From positions 62,001 through 126,000 of the forward strand of contig FMBT01000383.1 in the NCBI GenBank assembly GCA_900095095.1: a stretch of 64,000 bases of DNA, in the 5' to 3' direction. The DNA comes from Fragilariopsis cylindrus CCMP1102. Lineage: Eukaryota > Bacillariophyta > Bacillariophyceae > Bacillariales > Bacillariaceae. The notes below the pieces were generated by a model that was not told the DNA's origin, did no database searches, and was given only the letters and a program-made list of their open reading frames with translations. Positions 49,588-58,939 of this stretch are shown here, piece after piece. Position numbers and translations under genes: made by a program. Each line of letters begins with the position of its first letter. The first letter of the stretch is position 1.

Positions 49588-50452
49588 GATGAGTTACGGT
49601 AATAAATGGTAGCCAAACTAATTGATATTAACTGTCTTAAAGCAATGTCAAATGATAATCATAGATTCTATTTTGTGCAAGACATGCGGTAATGGAATCA
49701 CACTCTTTGTCCACTGCGCTGCATATATATTAACCTCCTATCCTCCTACACATCAAAAATTGCAATTTTACAACGTCGGAATAAGCAATTCACCAATAAC
49801 ATCGATCAATTTCTTAATTCGAATTTTGAAAAGAAGAGTTGTCGAGTCGGCACGCTCGGGACTGAGTGCTCGTGACTCGGTTATTAATCTCATAAGAATT
49901 TCACAGTTAACTACATTTTATCAAAATACATACCAGTCATGAATACAGTGTCGCCTGGTCTATGCATTAGTCAAGAAGTAAGCATGGCAAACAATTGCTT
50001 GTGAAATTATCAAGGTTAGACAGGGTACTAGTATTCTTTCTTAGCTGTGTCAAATATATTTCAAAACTAAATAAAAGTCAAGTCTAGTTAAATGCTAATA
50101 GTAGTAAAGCAAATTGAGCAAACAAATAAATGGATTTGAAAAAATCTATATGTCCAAATTTTACTGTTGTTATTGAGCAGTCGTGAGACTAGTATATGGC
50201 TGGATGGAATGACGTATTGATAATGAGTGGACACATAATTGAACCGTGGCCTAATTACACGTAGAACTTAAACAAATTAGGACTACTAAATCTACTAGGA
50301 AATGGCCAAAATCTGATTTATAATAATTGTTCAGTATAAATTTTAGTAAAAGGGAAAACTACAGAAATGTTTATACATTCAAAATAAATTGTTTTTCTGA
50401 GTGAATGATAAAGATATTGTCTGCTTTTATCAAAGATAACATAGTTTGACTT
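49588..50452. other. Intergenic region, about 860 bases
   Basis: Upstream DNA of the P450 gene and 3' flank of the EamA transporter gene. Short frames near 49622-49942 carry no recognisable domain. No repeat of note. Confidence 0.45.
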
Positions 50453-52328
50453 TTAGTCCAATGAATTATCGTCATTGTTGTCATTGTTAGATGCTACCAA
50501 GAACACGGCAGAGGCAATTATTGCACCTCCGACAAAACCAAAAGTACCCACTGTTATTGGAGGATAATGACAAACGAGAAAGATAGATAAATGACAAATA
50601 AAGCAATGTAAGAAGACAGTGTATACGTGGTTCTTTATATGAAAAGCAAGTGGAAAGCGTCCAGCAAAAATGACAGAAATAAAATCAAAAGACGCAATAG
50701 GAAAGCACTTGGTCGATGTACATTACTTACTGGTCTCTCCCAGCAAAAACCATGCAAATAGTGCGGTGAAGATTGGTTGAAATGTGTAAATTAAATTTGC
50801 ATTGGTTGGGCTTATAGAAAAATGACAGATTATATGAGACGAGAGAAGAGAGAAAAGTTAGACTGAATTCATCGGTATCATCATAAACAGTGTTACCAAC
50901 CAAATACGACTTACCTGACTTTTTGTTGACCAAAACTTTGGGCCCAGATGGTGTAGGCACAAGTTATCCAGCCTATAAAGGAAGATTAAAACATTATGAC
51001 GAAAACAAACAGTGGTGTTAGGCGGTGGTGAATCAATCCAGCTTTACACTGCACAGAACAATTACTACTTATTTCTTTCAGGGCAGCGTCTATATATCGG
51101 ACGTACCTGTCCAAAGGATTGATCCAAAAGCTGGAAGCAGGATTGATTTCGTAAGAGTGCCATCAGTAAGTCCTGCTGTAAAAGAAGAAAAGAATGACGT
51201 TATTTCTCGTCCCGTCGTGATCAAAAAAGTCAAAAAGCCATCATTTTCTATAACACCAAAAACCTCATACCTATCCTGAAGTGAGGATGTGCTGATCAAG
51301 AAAACTATCAGTAAAACACTCAAAATTGATTCAGTTGTGGCTTTGGATGAAGCAAGTTTCATGGGGGTTGTAAGACGTGCATAATTCCCCAATCTCACGA
51401 CGTGTAGCGTATACAGCACAGCAGCACTTAGTATAAGAAGATCTCCCTGGGAAATCGTCGAAATTAATTCTCCAGGATTGTCCCATGTAATTGTGTCTCC
51501 TTTACCGTCTAGACCCATAACAAGTAGGCCGAAGAATGCCATGGTGCAACCGACCCATGTGCGAATCGGAATGAACCTCAAACTTCCTGCGAATAGGCCT
51601 TCACAAACAGGAACCATTACGGTCGTTAACTGGACGAGGAATCCAGCCCTATCAGATTCAACCGTTTGCAACCCAACTACTTGTAGACAGTTAGCCACGA
51701 AAAGATACAAACCAAGCTCAATACCACCATAGAATGGCGTAGAGGACTTTATAGAAGTATCCACGCTTAGCATTTTAGCTTCTTCTTCGTCTAGCTCAGA
51801 GGTTGACATAGAAATTTGTGGGGATTTTTGTAATACCTCGGCAAGAATGGAGGTGGTTATCGCTGCCAAGGTATAATAACAGGCAGAAAAAACAAATCCG
51901 GGCACAGGCGGTTGAATTGTATAAAGATATCTGACTACAGGGACGTAGGTTCCCCAAGATATGGGTACCGTCAATAGAACGAGAGTACCAATCAACGTAT
52001 CTTTTTGCTTCTGACTACCGTCATTCACCCCTTCTGTTGTCGAGGGCGTGGCGGAAATTGATGTTAAATGCTCATTGTGTCCCTTCCCCCTGTCAAAATA
52101 GATTACTGTGTTGATCCGTTTTTGGCTAGTAGCCTTACTGTTGTCTCCTATCTTTCCTCGTCTCGTCCATCCAATTTTTTTTGAAGATGAGGTGGAAGAG
52201 ATCGACGACAAAAAATAATTGTCTCCTAGTAACCTTCCTTGTTGGAATGCGTTAATCTTCGCAACTTCAATAAATCCGCAACATATCAACAATAACAAGC
52301 GATTCGGCTTCATTAACCATACTACCAT
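50453..52328 (-). CDS. EamA/DMT-family transporter, plastid-type, four exons
   Basis: Exons 52328-51107, 50972-50915, 50810-50731 and 50550-50453; every junction is GT-AG and the sum is 1458 bases, 485 residues. The chosen start (52328) opens a signal peptide ending AKINAF, with Phe at the cleavage site of diatom plastid proteins; a longer frame upstream adds no leader. After a Ser/Lys-rich spacer there are about ten membrane helices in two EamA repeats: TLIGTLVLLTVPISWGTYVP, ELGLYLFVANCLQVVGLQTV, GCTMAFFGLLVMGLDG; then LLILSAAVLYTLHVVRL and, on the short exons, GWITCAYTIWAQSFGQQKV, NANLIYTFQPIFTALFAWFL and GTFGFVGGAIIASAVFLVAS. Plastid-envelope members of this superfamily move metabolites; the substrate here is unknown. 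Ignoring the introns would remove the last three helices. Confidence 0.82.
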
Positions 52329-52859
52329 GGTCCGGTACTTCTTTGGTATGCCGATCGTAGTTCTATCATAGGTAAGATGATGTGATGATGTGATTGAATA
52401 TGCTGCCGATGATCGTAGATTGAAAAAAATGATGTGTTGGCATATCCGCACCAACTTCGCGCGTTAGGCGCCTAACTTGATTTGTGCCAGAAGTACTACG
52501 TACTTTTTAAACGTTCTAAAAATTACAGCCATCCCGTCCACCCCCAACCCGTAAAAACGACCCGTATTAACGGGTCGGAAAGTACGGGTGGGGACGACGG
52601 GATGGGACGGGTCTTACTGCGAAACCTTTTTTAAGAATCCCCCTTTAGTACTTTGAGCCCGAACTCAGAAGATCGCTACTGTTCTGTACGACTCGGATCG
52701 CAACAAAGCACCTATAAATGGCACACATGAATGAATAAGGCAACATTCACATACACGGCTGCCTTCAAGTTTTGCCCTGACATGGTACTATCGCAAGTAA
52801 AGTTGAAAGCGACTGGCAGCATAAGAATAGGTAGACGAAAAGCGAGGAAGCTATAAACA
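52329..52859. promoter_or_regulatory. Divergent promoter region with GC-rich nested foldback
   Basis: Between the EamA transporter (minus) and a small membrane protein (plus). The GC-rich foldback at 52529-52605 stands out from the AT-rich surroundings. Confidence 0.5.
52529..52605. repeat. Nested GC-rich inverted repeats
   Basis: Three nested arm pairs: CCATCCCGTC (52529-52538) with GACGGGATGG (52596-52605); ACCCGTA (52547-52553) with TACGGGT (52583-52589); CGACCCGT (52558-52565) with ACGGGTCG (52570-52577) around an ATTA loop. All three are exact complements. Confidence 0.85.
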
Positions 52860-53360
52860 ATGAGTGGCTCAACAGCAGACTACGACCTGCACGACCCCCC
52901 GAAGCCTGGTCATATCATGCCAGTAGATGAAGAAAGCCAGACCCAAAAATTCCAACAGCTGCCGCTCGTTCCAGTTGCCTTTGACTCCAAACTCATGGTT
53001 CAAGGTCGGATCATCTATCCAGAAAGTCCTGTTGCTACCGTCGTGCAAGCAGATTATACCTCGTCAGATTTGCCGCTCTTAATCTGGCTCTTGATTGCCA
53101 CTTTGGTCTACGCATGTCTATTCCTGTCGAGCCTCATACTGTGTCCTTTAACCGTCTTTATGTTTGATTCAGGTGTTGTTACATGGCCAATCTTGATAAT
53201 GGCCGGTGTAATTTGGTGCCTACCATTCTTGATTGCGTGGGCTGGTGTCTCCATGTGGAAGGCTTACAATCGAAGGGAGTATCGGTTGGTACTCATTCTA
53301 AGTGCCATTCCTAACATTATTCTCGTCATGTATCTGATTGTCTTCCTCCTTTATCACTAA
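52860..53360 (+). CDS. Small multi-pass membrane protein, unknown function
   Basis: 166 residues, single exon. A soluble, Pro-rich N-terminus of about 70 residues is followed by three or four membrane helices: LPLLIWLLIATLVYACLFL, then SLILCPLTVFMF, VVTWPILIMAGVIWCLPFLI and LILSAIPNIILVMYLIVFLL. A basic loop (WKAYNRREYR) lies between the last two. It has no family match that I recognise. GC content appears a little higher than in neighbouring genes. Confidence 0.65.
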   Translation: MSGSTADYDLHDPPKPGHIMPVDEESQTQKFQQLPLVPVAFDSKLMVQGRIIYPESPVATVVQADYTSSDLPLLIWLLIATLVYACLFLSSLILCPLTVFMFDSGVVTWPILIMAGVIWCLPFLIAWAGVSMWKAYNRREYRLVLILSAIPNIILVMYLIVFLLYH

Positions 53361-54112
53361 ATGATAGCGAATCTACGCGCCGGAAGACAGCCATGGCTGA
53401 TACAGGCTATTCCTACCTTGCCTACTGTATATCAAAAGAACATTTATATATTTAAATTAACTACCATTGACTAACCATAGAATGATATACTTAGTATATA
53501 ATATATATATATATATATATTTAAGTATAACTTGTTATTTGTCTTAATCATAGCACATCACAGTATTTTCAGAAACGATAAAATATTAGATTGTGTTGTC
53601 TTGTAATAATATGTGAAAGTTATTAATAGCAATTGCTTTAGTTCCAAAAGAAGGAATGAATATGTTTATGTCTTCTTCTATCGGGAGCAAAGAAAGAATA
53701 TAATTACCCTGGTCCATCATTCGAGATTGATTTGCGCAATGAAGGAGAATACAGAAATGGGAATGAAGTGCGATGTTTGTTTCTGTTGATGTAGATGAAA
53801 GACGAATAATCCATTACATGATCATCAGGTGGAAACAAACTACTCTGAATATTAGGTACAACGTACGGTAGTACATTTCATATAAGTTCATACAATTACT
53901 TCCAACAAGATACGTCCAAAGATAAGACACGAAAGAGACACATGGTATATCATAGTGTCAACTTTGTCTATTGTTTCGTTAATACTTCAAATCATCTATT
54001 TGTTGGCGGTTTGTTAAGTTCTTAGAAAAAATCTGGATAAGAAACTAGGAACGAACTATACCGGTACTGTGTATATATAGTGTAGTGTGTAGTATGTAGT
54101 GTGTAGTATGTA
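53361..54112. other. Intergenic region with (TA)n run and a GTAGTGT tandem repeat
   Basis: Between convergent genes. (TA)n at about 53495-53521, and a tandem 14-base unit (gtagtgtgtagtat) at about 54079-54110 next to the stop codon of the following gene. No coding sequence supported. Confidence 0.55.
54079..54110. repeat. Short tandem repeat of a 14-base unit
   Basis: Two and a bit copies of gtagtgtgtagtat immediately downstream of the YL1-C gene stop. Confidence 0.7.
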
Positions 54113-54832
54113 TCAAGATTCTTCATCTCGAATGCTCTTCACTGCCTCATTGTAGGCAATAATCGAACCACTTAGATTCATCCATGGAGGAGTCCGTTCT
54201 CTAACTTGTTCCAAGGCTTTTAAATGCGCATAGGGTAATCCACTTTTTGGTTCTGTGTATATACCTTCCATCCCAGTTACGGGACAAAATTTCCTTGCCG
54301 GTAATATAATTTGTGACTTTCCACCTCCTCCATTCTTGCTATTATTGTTGTTGATATTATACCGTGCCTCAATTTCAAGCCAATTATGTGCAACACCATC
54401 ATCCCTATTTACTTCTTCTAGTAATATATTAGCCATCGATCTAGGTTTGAACCGTTTCGGGAGACTACCCGTATCTTGTTGTTGCTTCTTTGTTTGTGCG
54501 CGTCCTCCCCTTCCTCCTCGTTTTTTACCTTTTTTGTCGTCAATTTCATCCAATTCATCGTAACTATCGTCATCGCCGCCGCCATCAGCACCAGCACCAC
54601 CATTATTCGTTACACCCTCTAATGCGTCCAACCATGCTGCTGCAAGAAATTCTTTACTTTCTGGTCCACCTATAACAGAAACCTTCCGTGCCTTATCTCG
54701 ACGGTCCTGTTTTTTACGACGATCGGATCTTCGCTTGTGTGTTCTTGGCTGGAGAGCAGGAGGCATTGCTGCTGTCCCCGATGCCGATCGCATAGCCTCA
54801 TTCCATCCCTTCCGTTGTGCTGATACGCTCAT
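54113..54832 (-). CDS. YL1-C domain protein, INO80C/Ies6-like chromatin-remodelling subunit
   Basis: 239 residues, single exon. The only folded domain is YL1-C at about 177-218: ILPARKFCPVTGMEGIYTEP, then KSGLPYAHLKALEQVRE, matching the K.CD.TG....YTDP.TGL.Y.......I pattern, with Cys-Pro in place of the usual Cys-Asp. YL1-C proteins are Ies6/INO80C of the INO80 remodeller and VPS72/Swc2 of SWR1. The N-terminus is basic (KRRSDRRKKQDRRDKARK) and the middle has acidic, Gly-rich and poly-Asn low-complexity stretches. Length and a C-terminal domain position fit INO80C, while a basic-acidic N-terminal half could also fit a reduced VPS72, so the choice is tentative. Confidence 0.7.
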   Translation of the reverse strand: MSVSAQRKGWNEAMRSASGTAAMPPALQPRTHKRRSDRRKKQDRRDKARKVSVIGGPESKEFLAAAWLDALEGVTNNGGAGADGGGDDDSYDELDEIDDKKGKKRGGRGGRAQTKKQQQDTGSLPKRFKPRSMANILLEEVNRDDGVAHNWLEIEARYNINNNNSKNGGGGKSQIILPARKFCPVTGMEGIYTEPKSGLPYAHLKALEQVRERTPPWMNLSGSIIAYNEAVKSIRDEES

Positions 54833-55323
54833 TTTTGTTTTTGATTTCTTTTCTTTTCTTTTATTTATTAAGTACTATGGATTACAATATACATGTATCA
54901 TGCATCATCAATATTCGGTGCTGTATGTGTCAGTATTCAATGTGTATTCATTCCACCTTTGTTGACAATCTAATAGCTACATTTACATACATTGTCAACT
55001 AAATAATGATCAATAAAAGAGTGAAAAATGTATGAAAATATCGAATCAAATCGCTCCTAACTTCAAACTAACTATTAATAGTCGAATAGCTCAAAAATGA
55101 GCGTGACTGGATTCTACTCAAACATTCATAGCACGACATTAATTATTCAACATATCCTTCTCACTAAATCTCTCAACAACAACAAACCAACGGCAATGCT
55201 AAACGTACTGTACTTCATACTCGTACAAGTTGAAAGAGTAAATATACGGAATTAAAACAAGATCTCATAGAAGTCTTACCGGAGAAAAAGAAAAAGAACG
55301 GTACTACAACGAAATTCTGAACA
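54833..55323. other. Divergent promoter region
   Basis: About 490 bases between the YL1-C gene (minus) and the PNUTS-like gene (plus). A TACTGTAC word lies near 55207, about 115 bases upstream of the plus-strand start. No coding sequence supported. Confidence 0.45.
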
Positions 55324-57342
55324 TTGAACATGGAAATGCAATCCATGAACTTTCAACGAGATGATAACGATGAACTGAAACTACTCAACTTGAAATCACC
55401 ACCACAATCAAGGTCGCAATTGGAGGTCACCAGTAGCAGAGTTTCTGAAGGTCCGTCACATGTCTTGATGAATTTTTCATACGTTGCTTCTTCTTCGTCA
55501 TCCGAAACGGCGAAGCTAGCAGCAGACCCTTCGTCGGCGTCAACATCAACATCAAAAAAGCAAATGTTAACGTCAGCGTTACCGTCAACGTTGAATAGAC
55601 CATCATCATCATCATCATCAATATCAATGTTAAGACAAAGATCTATTCGAATTGATCCTCGAATTGAACGAGATTATATACACAAACGCAAGAAAGCATA
55701 CGAGGAGTCATCTTCGACGCCGTCGTTGTCTGCAAATAATAATAATAATAAAAGTAATACGTTTGTAACTATTTGGGATGGTGTTTCTAAAGTAGAACGA
55801 GAACTTGTTGAATGCTGTGAACGTCTCCAAGAAGTGCAAGAAGAAGAAGAAGACGAAGATAGTAATAATGATGAGAATGAGAATGAAGAAGAAGAAATAA
55901 TTGAAGTAGATGAATCGTCGGAAGTAACAACATCAACAACGACGAAAGTATTGGGGGGAGTGCTAGCAGTAGAAAAAGAAGTTCGATTTGCTGCCATCCT
56001 CGCAAGGAGCTGCCATACGATGGGTTCGAAAAGTTTGGCACTTGCAATATTAGAAAGGTCACTGAAGGCTTACTTGGCAGAAGAGAAAAGTAACGAAATA
56101 AGTGATGAAGAGGAAGATAACAATGAAGATGCAGTAGAAGATGACAAAACGGTGGGTCTAGGAAATAATGATGACAATAATAATAACGACGATGATCGCA
56201 ATAATAATAAAAAGACGAATGTAAAACCATCTCAACAACATGCGAGGTATCAGAATCGAATAAAGAGACTCAAGTTGGATGAGAATGGTAAAAGTATACA
56301 CTGTTTAGCATCATCTAATGAAATATCTGGAAATTCGGGTGTCGAAATTCGTGATAATCCAAATAGTAGTAGTGGAAAGTTACAAAGCAAGCGGCGACGT
56401 TTCGGACGTTTCTTTGCAGCGGGAGGACTGAAAATTTTAAATCAGTGGCTTATAGATGCTTCCGCGTACGATATGATTGTAGTAACAGCAGCACCCAACC
56501 CATCAACTTCGTCGACAAGGAAAAATGCAAACGCCGAACTTACGACGACAAAACGAAAGGCCAGTACGACACGTCCAATTATTTTAACAATACTACATTT
56601 CCTAAAGAACATACCGTTTGAGAAGAAGACGGTGATGAATAGCAAGATCAATAAACAAATCCAAAAACTTGGAAAGAAAGTGATGGCAATTAAAGAAGCA
56701 CAGAAAGATGGGCAAGCTTCAAAGGAGGATCTTGATAACTGGACGACTGATAAATCCATAACGGATGTTATGGCACTTTCTCAAATTCAAACAGCCGTTG
56801 ATACTGTAAAGAAGTCTTGGAGAGAAAAGGCGACAGAAAAAGCACAAGAGGAACAAATATCGCAGTCTTCTAATAGCGACCCATTTCAGTCATTGAGATC
56901 AAAAATTCATGAAAGGCTGATCGAATACGAGACTGAAATCCCTGTGATAGAACCAGCAATATCAACAGCGAAGAAAGAAGAGTCACATACTTCCCCTAAC
57001 CTTGCTACTGCTAAAAGAAAAATTATGGAAGAAAATAGATCTCCGGATCACGACAAATTGATACTCCGAAAGAAAATCAAGCACGCCCAATCTCGTAGTA
57101 AAAAAAGTTTGCAGGAACTGAGAGAAAAGCTTCGGAAACGAAAAGTAGAAAATGGAATTTCTCCTGTTGATTCATTGCAAGGTAAGATTGGGAATAATAC
57201 TAAAAGAGTCGTTTGGAAGGATGGACTTAAGAGCCATTTGAAACGGAACAGACAAATGCTTGAGGAGGTATTTGTCTTTACAAAAGAGTTGCCATCTGCA
57301 GAATCGGGGGTAGTACCTGACTCGGGTAGTGAAAAGGGATAA
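55324..57342 (+). CDS. TFIIS-N domain protein with PP1-docking motif, PNUTS-like
   Basis: 672 residues, single exon. Long Ser-rich and acidic disordered segments surround one helical domain at about 360-455: FGRFFAAGGLKILNQWLIDA, PIILTILHFLKNIPFEKKTV and INKQIQKLGKKV, the TFIIS N-terminal (TND/LW) fold used by transcription factors to bind disordered partners. Near the C-terminus is TKRVVWKDGLKSHL (RVVW 628-631), which fits the RVxF/W motif that docks protein phosphatase 1. PNUTS (PPP1R10) has the same order, TND then a KTVTW PP1 site followed by a short basic-hydrophobic patch, and directs PP1 to RNA polymerase II during termination. The Lys-rich region between (KRKIMEENRSPDHDKLILRK) fits a nuclear protein. 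IWS1 or Elongin A are alternatives but lack the PP1 motif. Confidence 0.6.
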   Translation: MNMEMQSMNFQRDDNDELKLLNLKSPPQSRSQLEVTSSRVSEGPSHVLMNFSYVASSSSSETAKLAADPSSASTSTSKKQMLTSALPSTLNRPSSSSSSISMLRQRSIRIDPRIERDYIHKRKKAYEESSSTPSLSANNNNNKSNTFVTIWDGVSKVERELVECCERLQEVQEEEEDEDSNNDENENEEEEIIEVDESSEVTTSTTTKVLGGVLAVEKEVRFAAILARSCHTMGSKSLALAILERSLKAYLAEEKSNEISDEEEDNNEDAVEDDKTVGLGNNDDNNNNDDDRNNNKKTNVKPSQQHARYQNRIKRLKLDENGKSIHCLASSNEISGNSGVEIRDNPNSSSGKLQSKRRRFGRFFAAGGLKILNQWLIDASAYDMIVVTAAPNPSTSSTRKNANAELTTTKRKASTTRPIILTILHFLKNIPFEKKTVMNSKINKQIQKLGKKVMAIKEAQKDGQASKEDLDNWTTDKSITDVMALSQIQTAVDTVKKSWREKATEKAQEEQISQSSNSDPFQSLRSKIHERLIEYETEIPVIEPAISTAKKEESHTSPNLATAKRKIMEENRSPDHDKLILRKKIKHAQSRSKKSLQELREKLRKRKVENGISPVDSLQGKIGNNTKRVVWKDGLKSHLKRNRQMLEEVFVFTKELPSAESGVVPDSGSEKG

Positions 57343-58939
57343 TAATCATAATAGTAATAATATTATGCAGTGGTTTTTATAAGAAAATCGATCTACACTA
57401 TGTCTAGTTCAAAGAAAACTTTGCGGCTCCTTTCTACTTTAGCTTCTATCTAGTTGCATTATTTTCCTGAATAATAGACTGAAATAAATCTTGAACATTC
57501 TCTCAAGGCTTATATTACTGTATTAAACAGTTATTCTGATCACTTCCACCAAGCATTTATTCTTCACTTTCAAATGATTTCTGTATAATTTTCTGACTTC
57601 AGAAAATTGAATGGTATTGTTAGATCTCTGGGAATTTCATTAGCTATCTTCCTCAACCATAAATTGGTTTGTCTGTCAATGTTTATCATTACCTTTATAT
57701 ACTGGTATTTGGTATTTCTCTGGTTTCATCTGACATCTGCTAGCTGAATTTATTTATCTTAGGCTGTACTCGTTGTTACAGTAAGTGATATACTATAAGG
57801 AAGTAAAAGTTAGACCAGATTAACTATGAATCCAGTAATTCCTACTGTACGGAATATTAGCAGTAATTGCCTGACATACTCCAGATTGCTATTCATTTTC
57901 TTTTCATTGCTGCAGCAGCTCGCTGACGCTCGAACCAAAGACAAAAGAAATGACGCAGGCAATATATCTATCACAACACTGTTTTTAGTTGAGGACAAAG
58001 TTGGTTATGTTATATAGATTAACAATTGATAAAGTGGTGTTTGTGTGTAGTGTAAAAGTGGTTTAAATTTCATTCTCTTTTTTCTATGTTTACCTTGATT
58101 TGGTATCAACTATTAGCCTAGAAAATAATGGACTGTAGACCGTCCTTTCTTACTCAGTAGTAGTATGTGGAAAGTAATGAAGAGGGGTTAAAAAGGATCC
58201 CGTTGGTACTAGTCATAAAGTGAACAAAAGTCAAGGTTTTATGGTAGGTAGGAGGAGAAATTGCATAATGTAGACTTCACACCATTATCATTCAACCCCT
58301 GACACAAGATAGAAGAAAGCAGATGAATCTGCCTCCAATAGAAGATCTTCTTCTTTTATGGCTTTCAGCTCGCTCACTCTCCAACAAAATAATGCAAGAA
58401 AAATAAGATGACAGGATGAGAATCAAACTCACAACACACCTCTTCCTATAGTACTGTAATGTACAACTGGGTCTTACTGAATCTATAGTATGATTTCTGA
58501 ATCACTCCAATCATTCTGTACTAGTATTAGTAATTGTTTGTTGCAGCACCCTTTCATGCAAATTAATGATTTGGAAAAAGATAATACAAGAAAGACAAAA
58601 AATATATGTGCGGTTTCGGATCAAGAAAGATTAAACAGATGTTGAGTTTAAAAACTCATTAAGAAATTCAAGCGTATTTTTGATATATATAGTTACTCGT
58701 GATTCGATTCACCCAAATACCGGCAAGATCATTTCTTAATGATTGATTCATTCGACTTAACAAATTGCTTTGTTCAACACTTTTATTTTAAACTTTCAAC
58801 TTAGACCCACCTATCGGCGTCACGAATGATAAGACAATATAATAGATATTAGACCCATCAACGAGAACGACAAGTACACAAACAACTACAAGCACTACAT
58901 ACACATTATCATCATCACAGTACATTCATCTTCACAAAC
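57343..58939. other. Intergenic region, about 1.6 kb, no supported gene
   Basis: AT-rich, mostly without repeats. A 63-codon frame at 57826-58017 has no domain. A weak tRNA-like T-arm on the minus strand near 58410-58440 was examined and rejected. Confidence 0.5.

Noticed and set aside
54255-54675. Plus-strand frames rich in Leu, Pro and His
   Set aside because: Antisense of the poly-Asn, acidic and basic stretches of the YL1-C gene.
57826-58017. 63-codon plus-strand frame
   Set aside because: No domain; a hydrophobic patch alone does not support a gene.
58400-58440. tRNA-like T-arm on the minus strand
   Set aside because: A GTGAG-TTTGATT-CTCAT stem-loop resembles a T-arm, but no matching acceptor stem, anticodon arm or A-box was found upstream.
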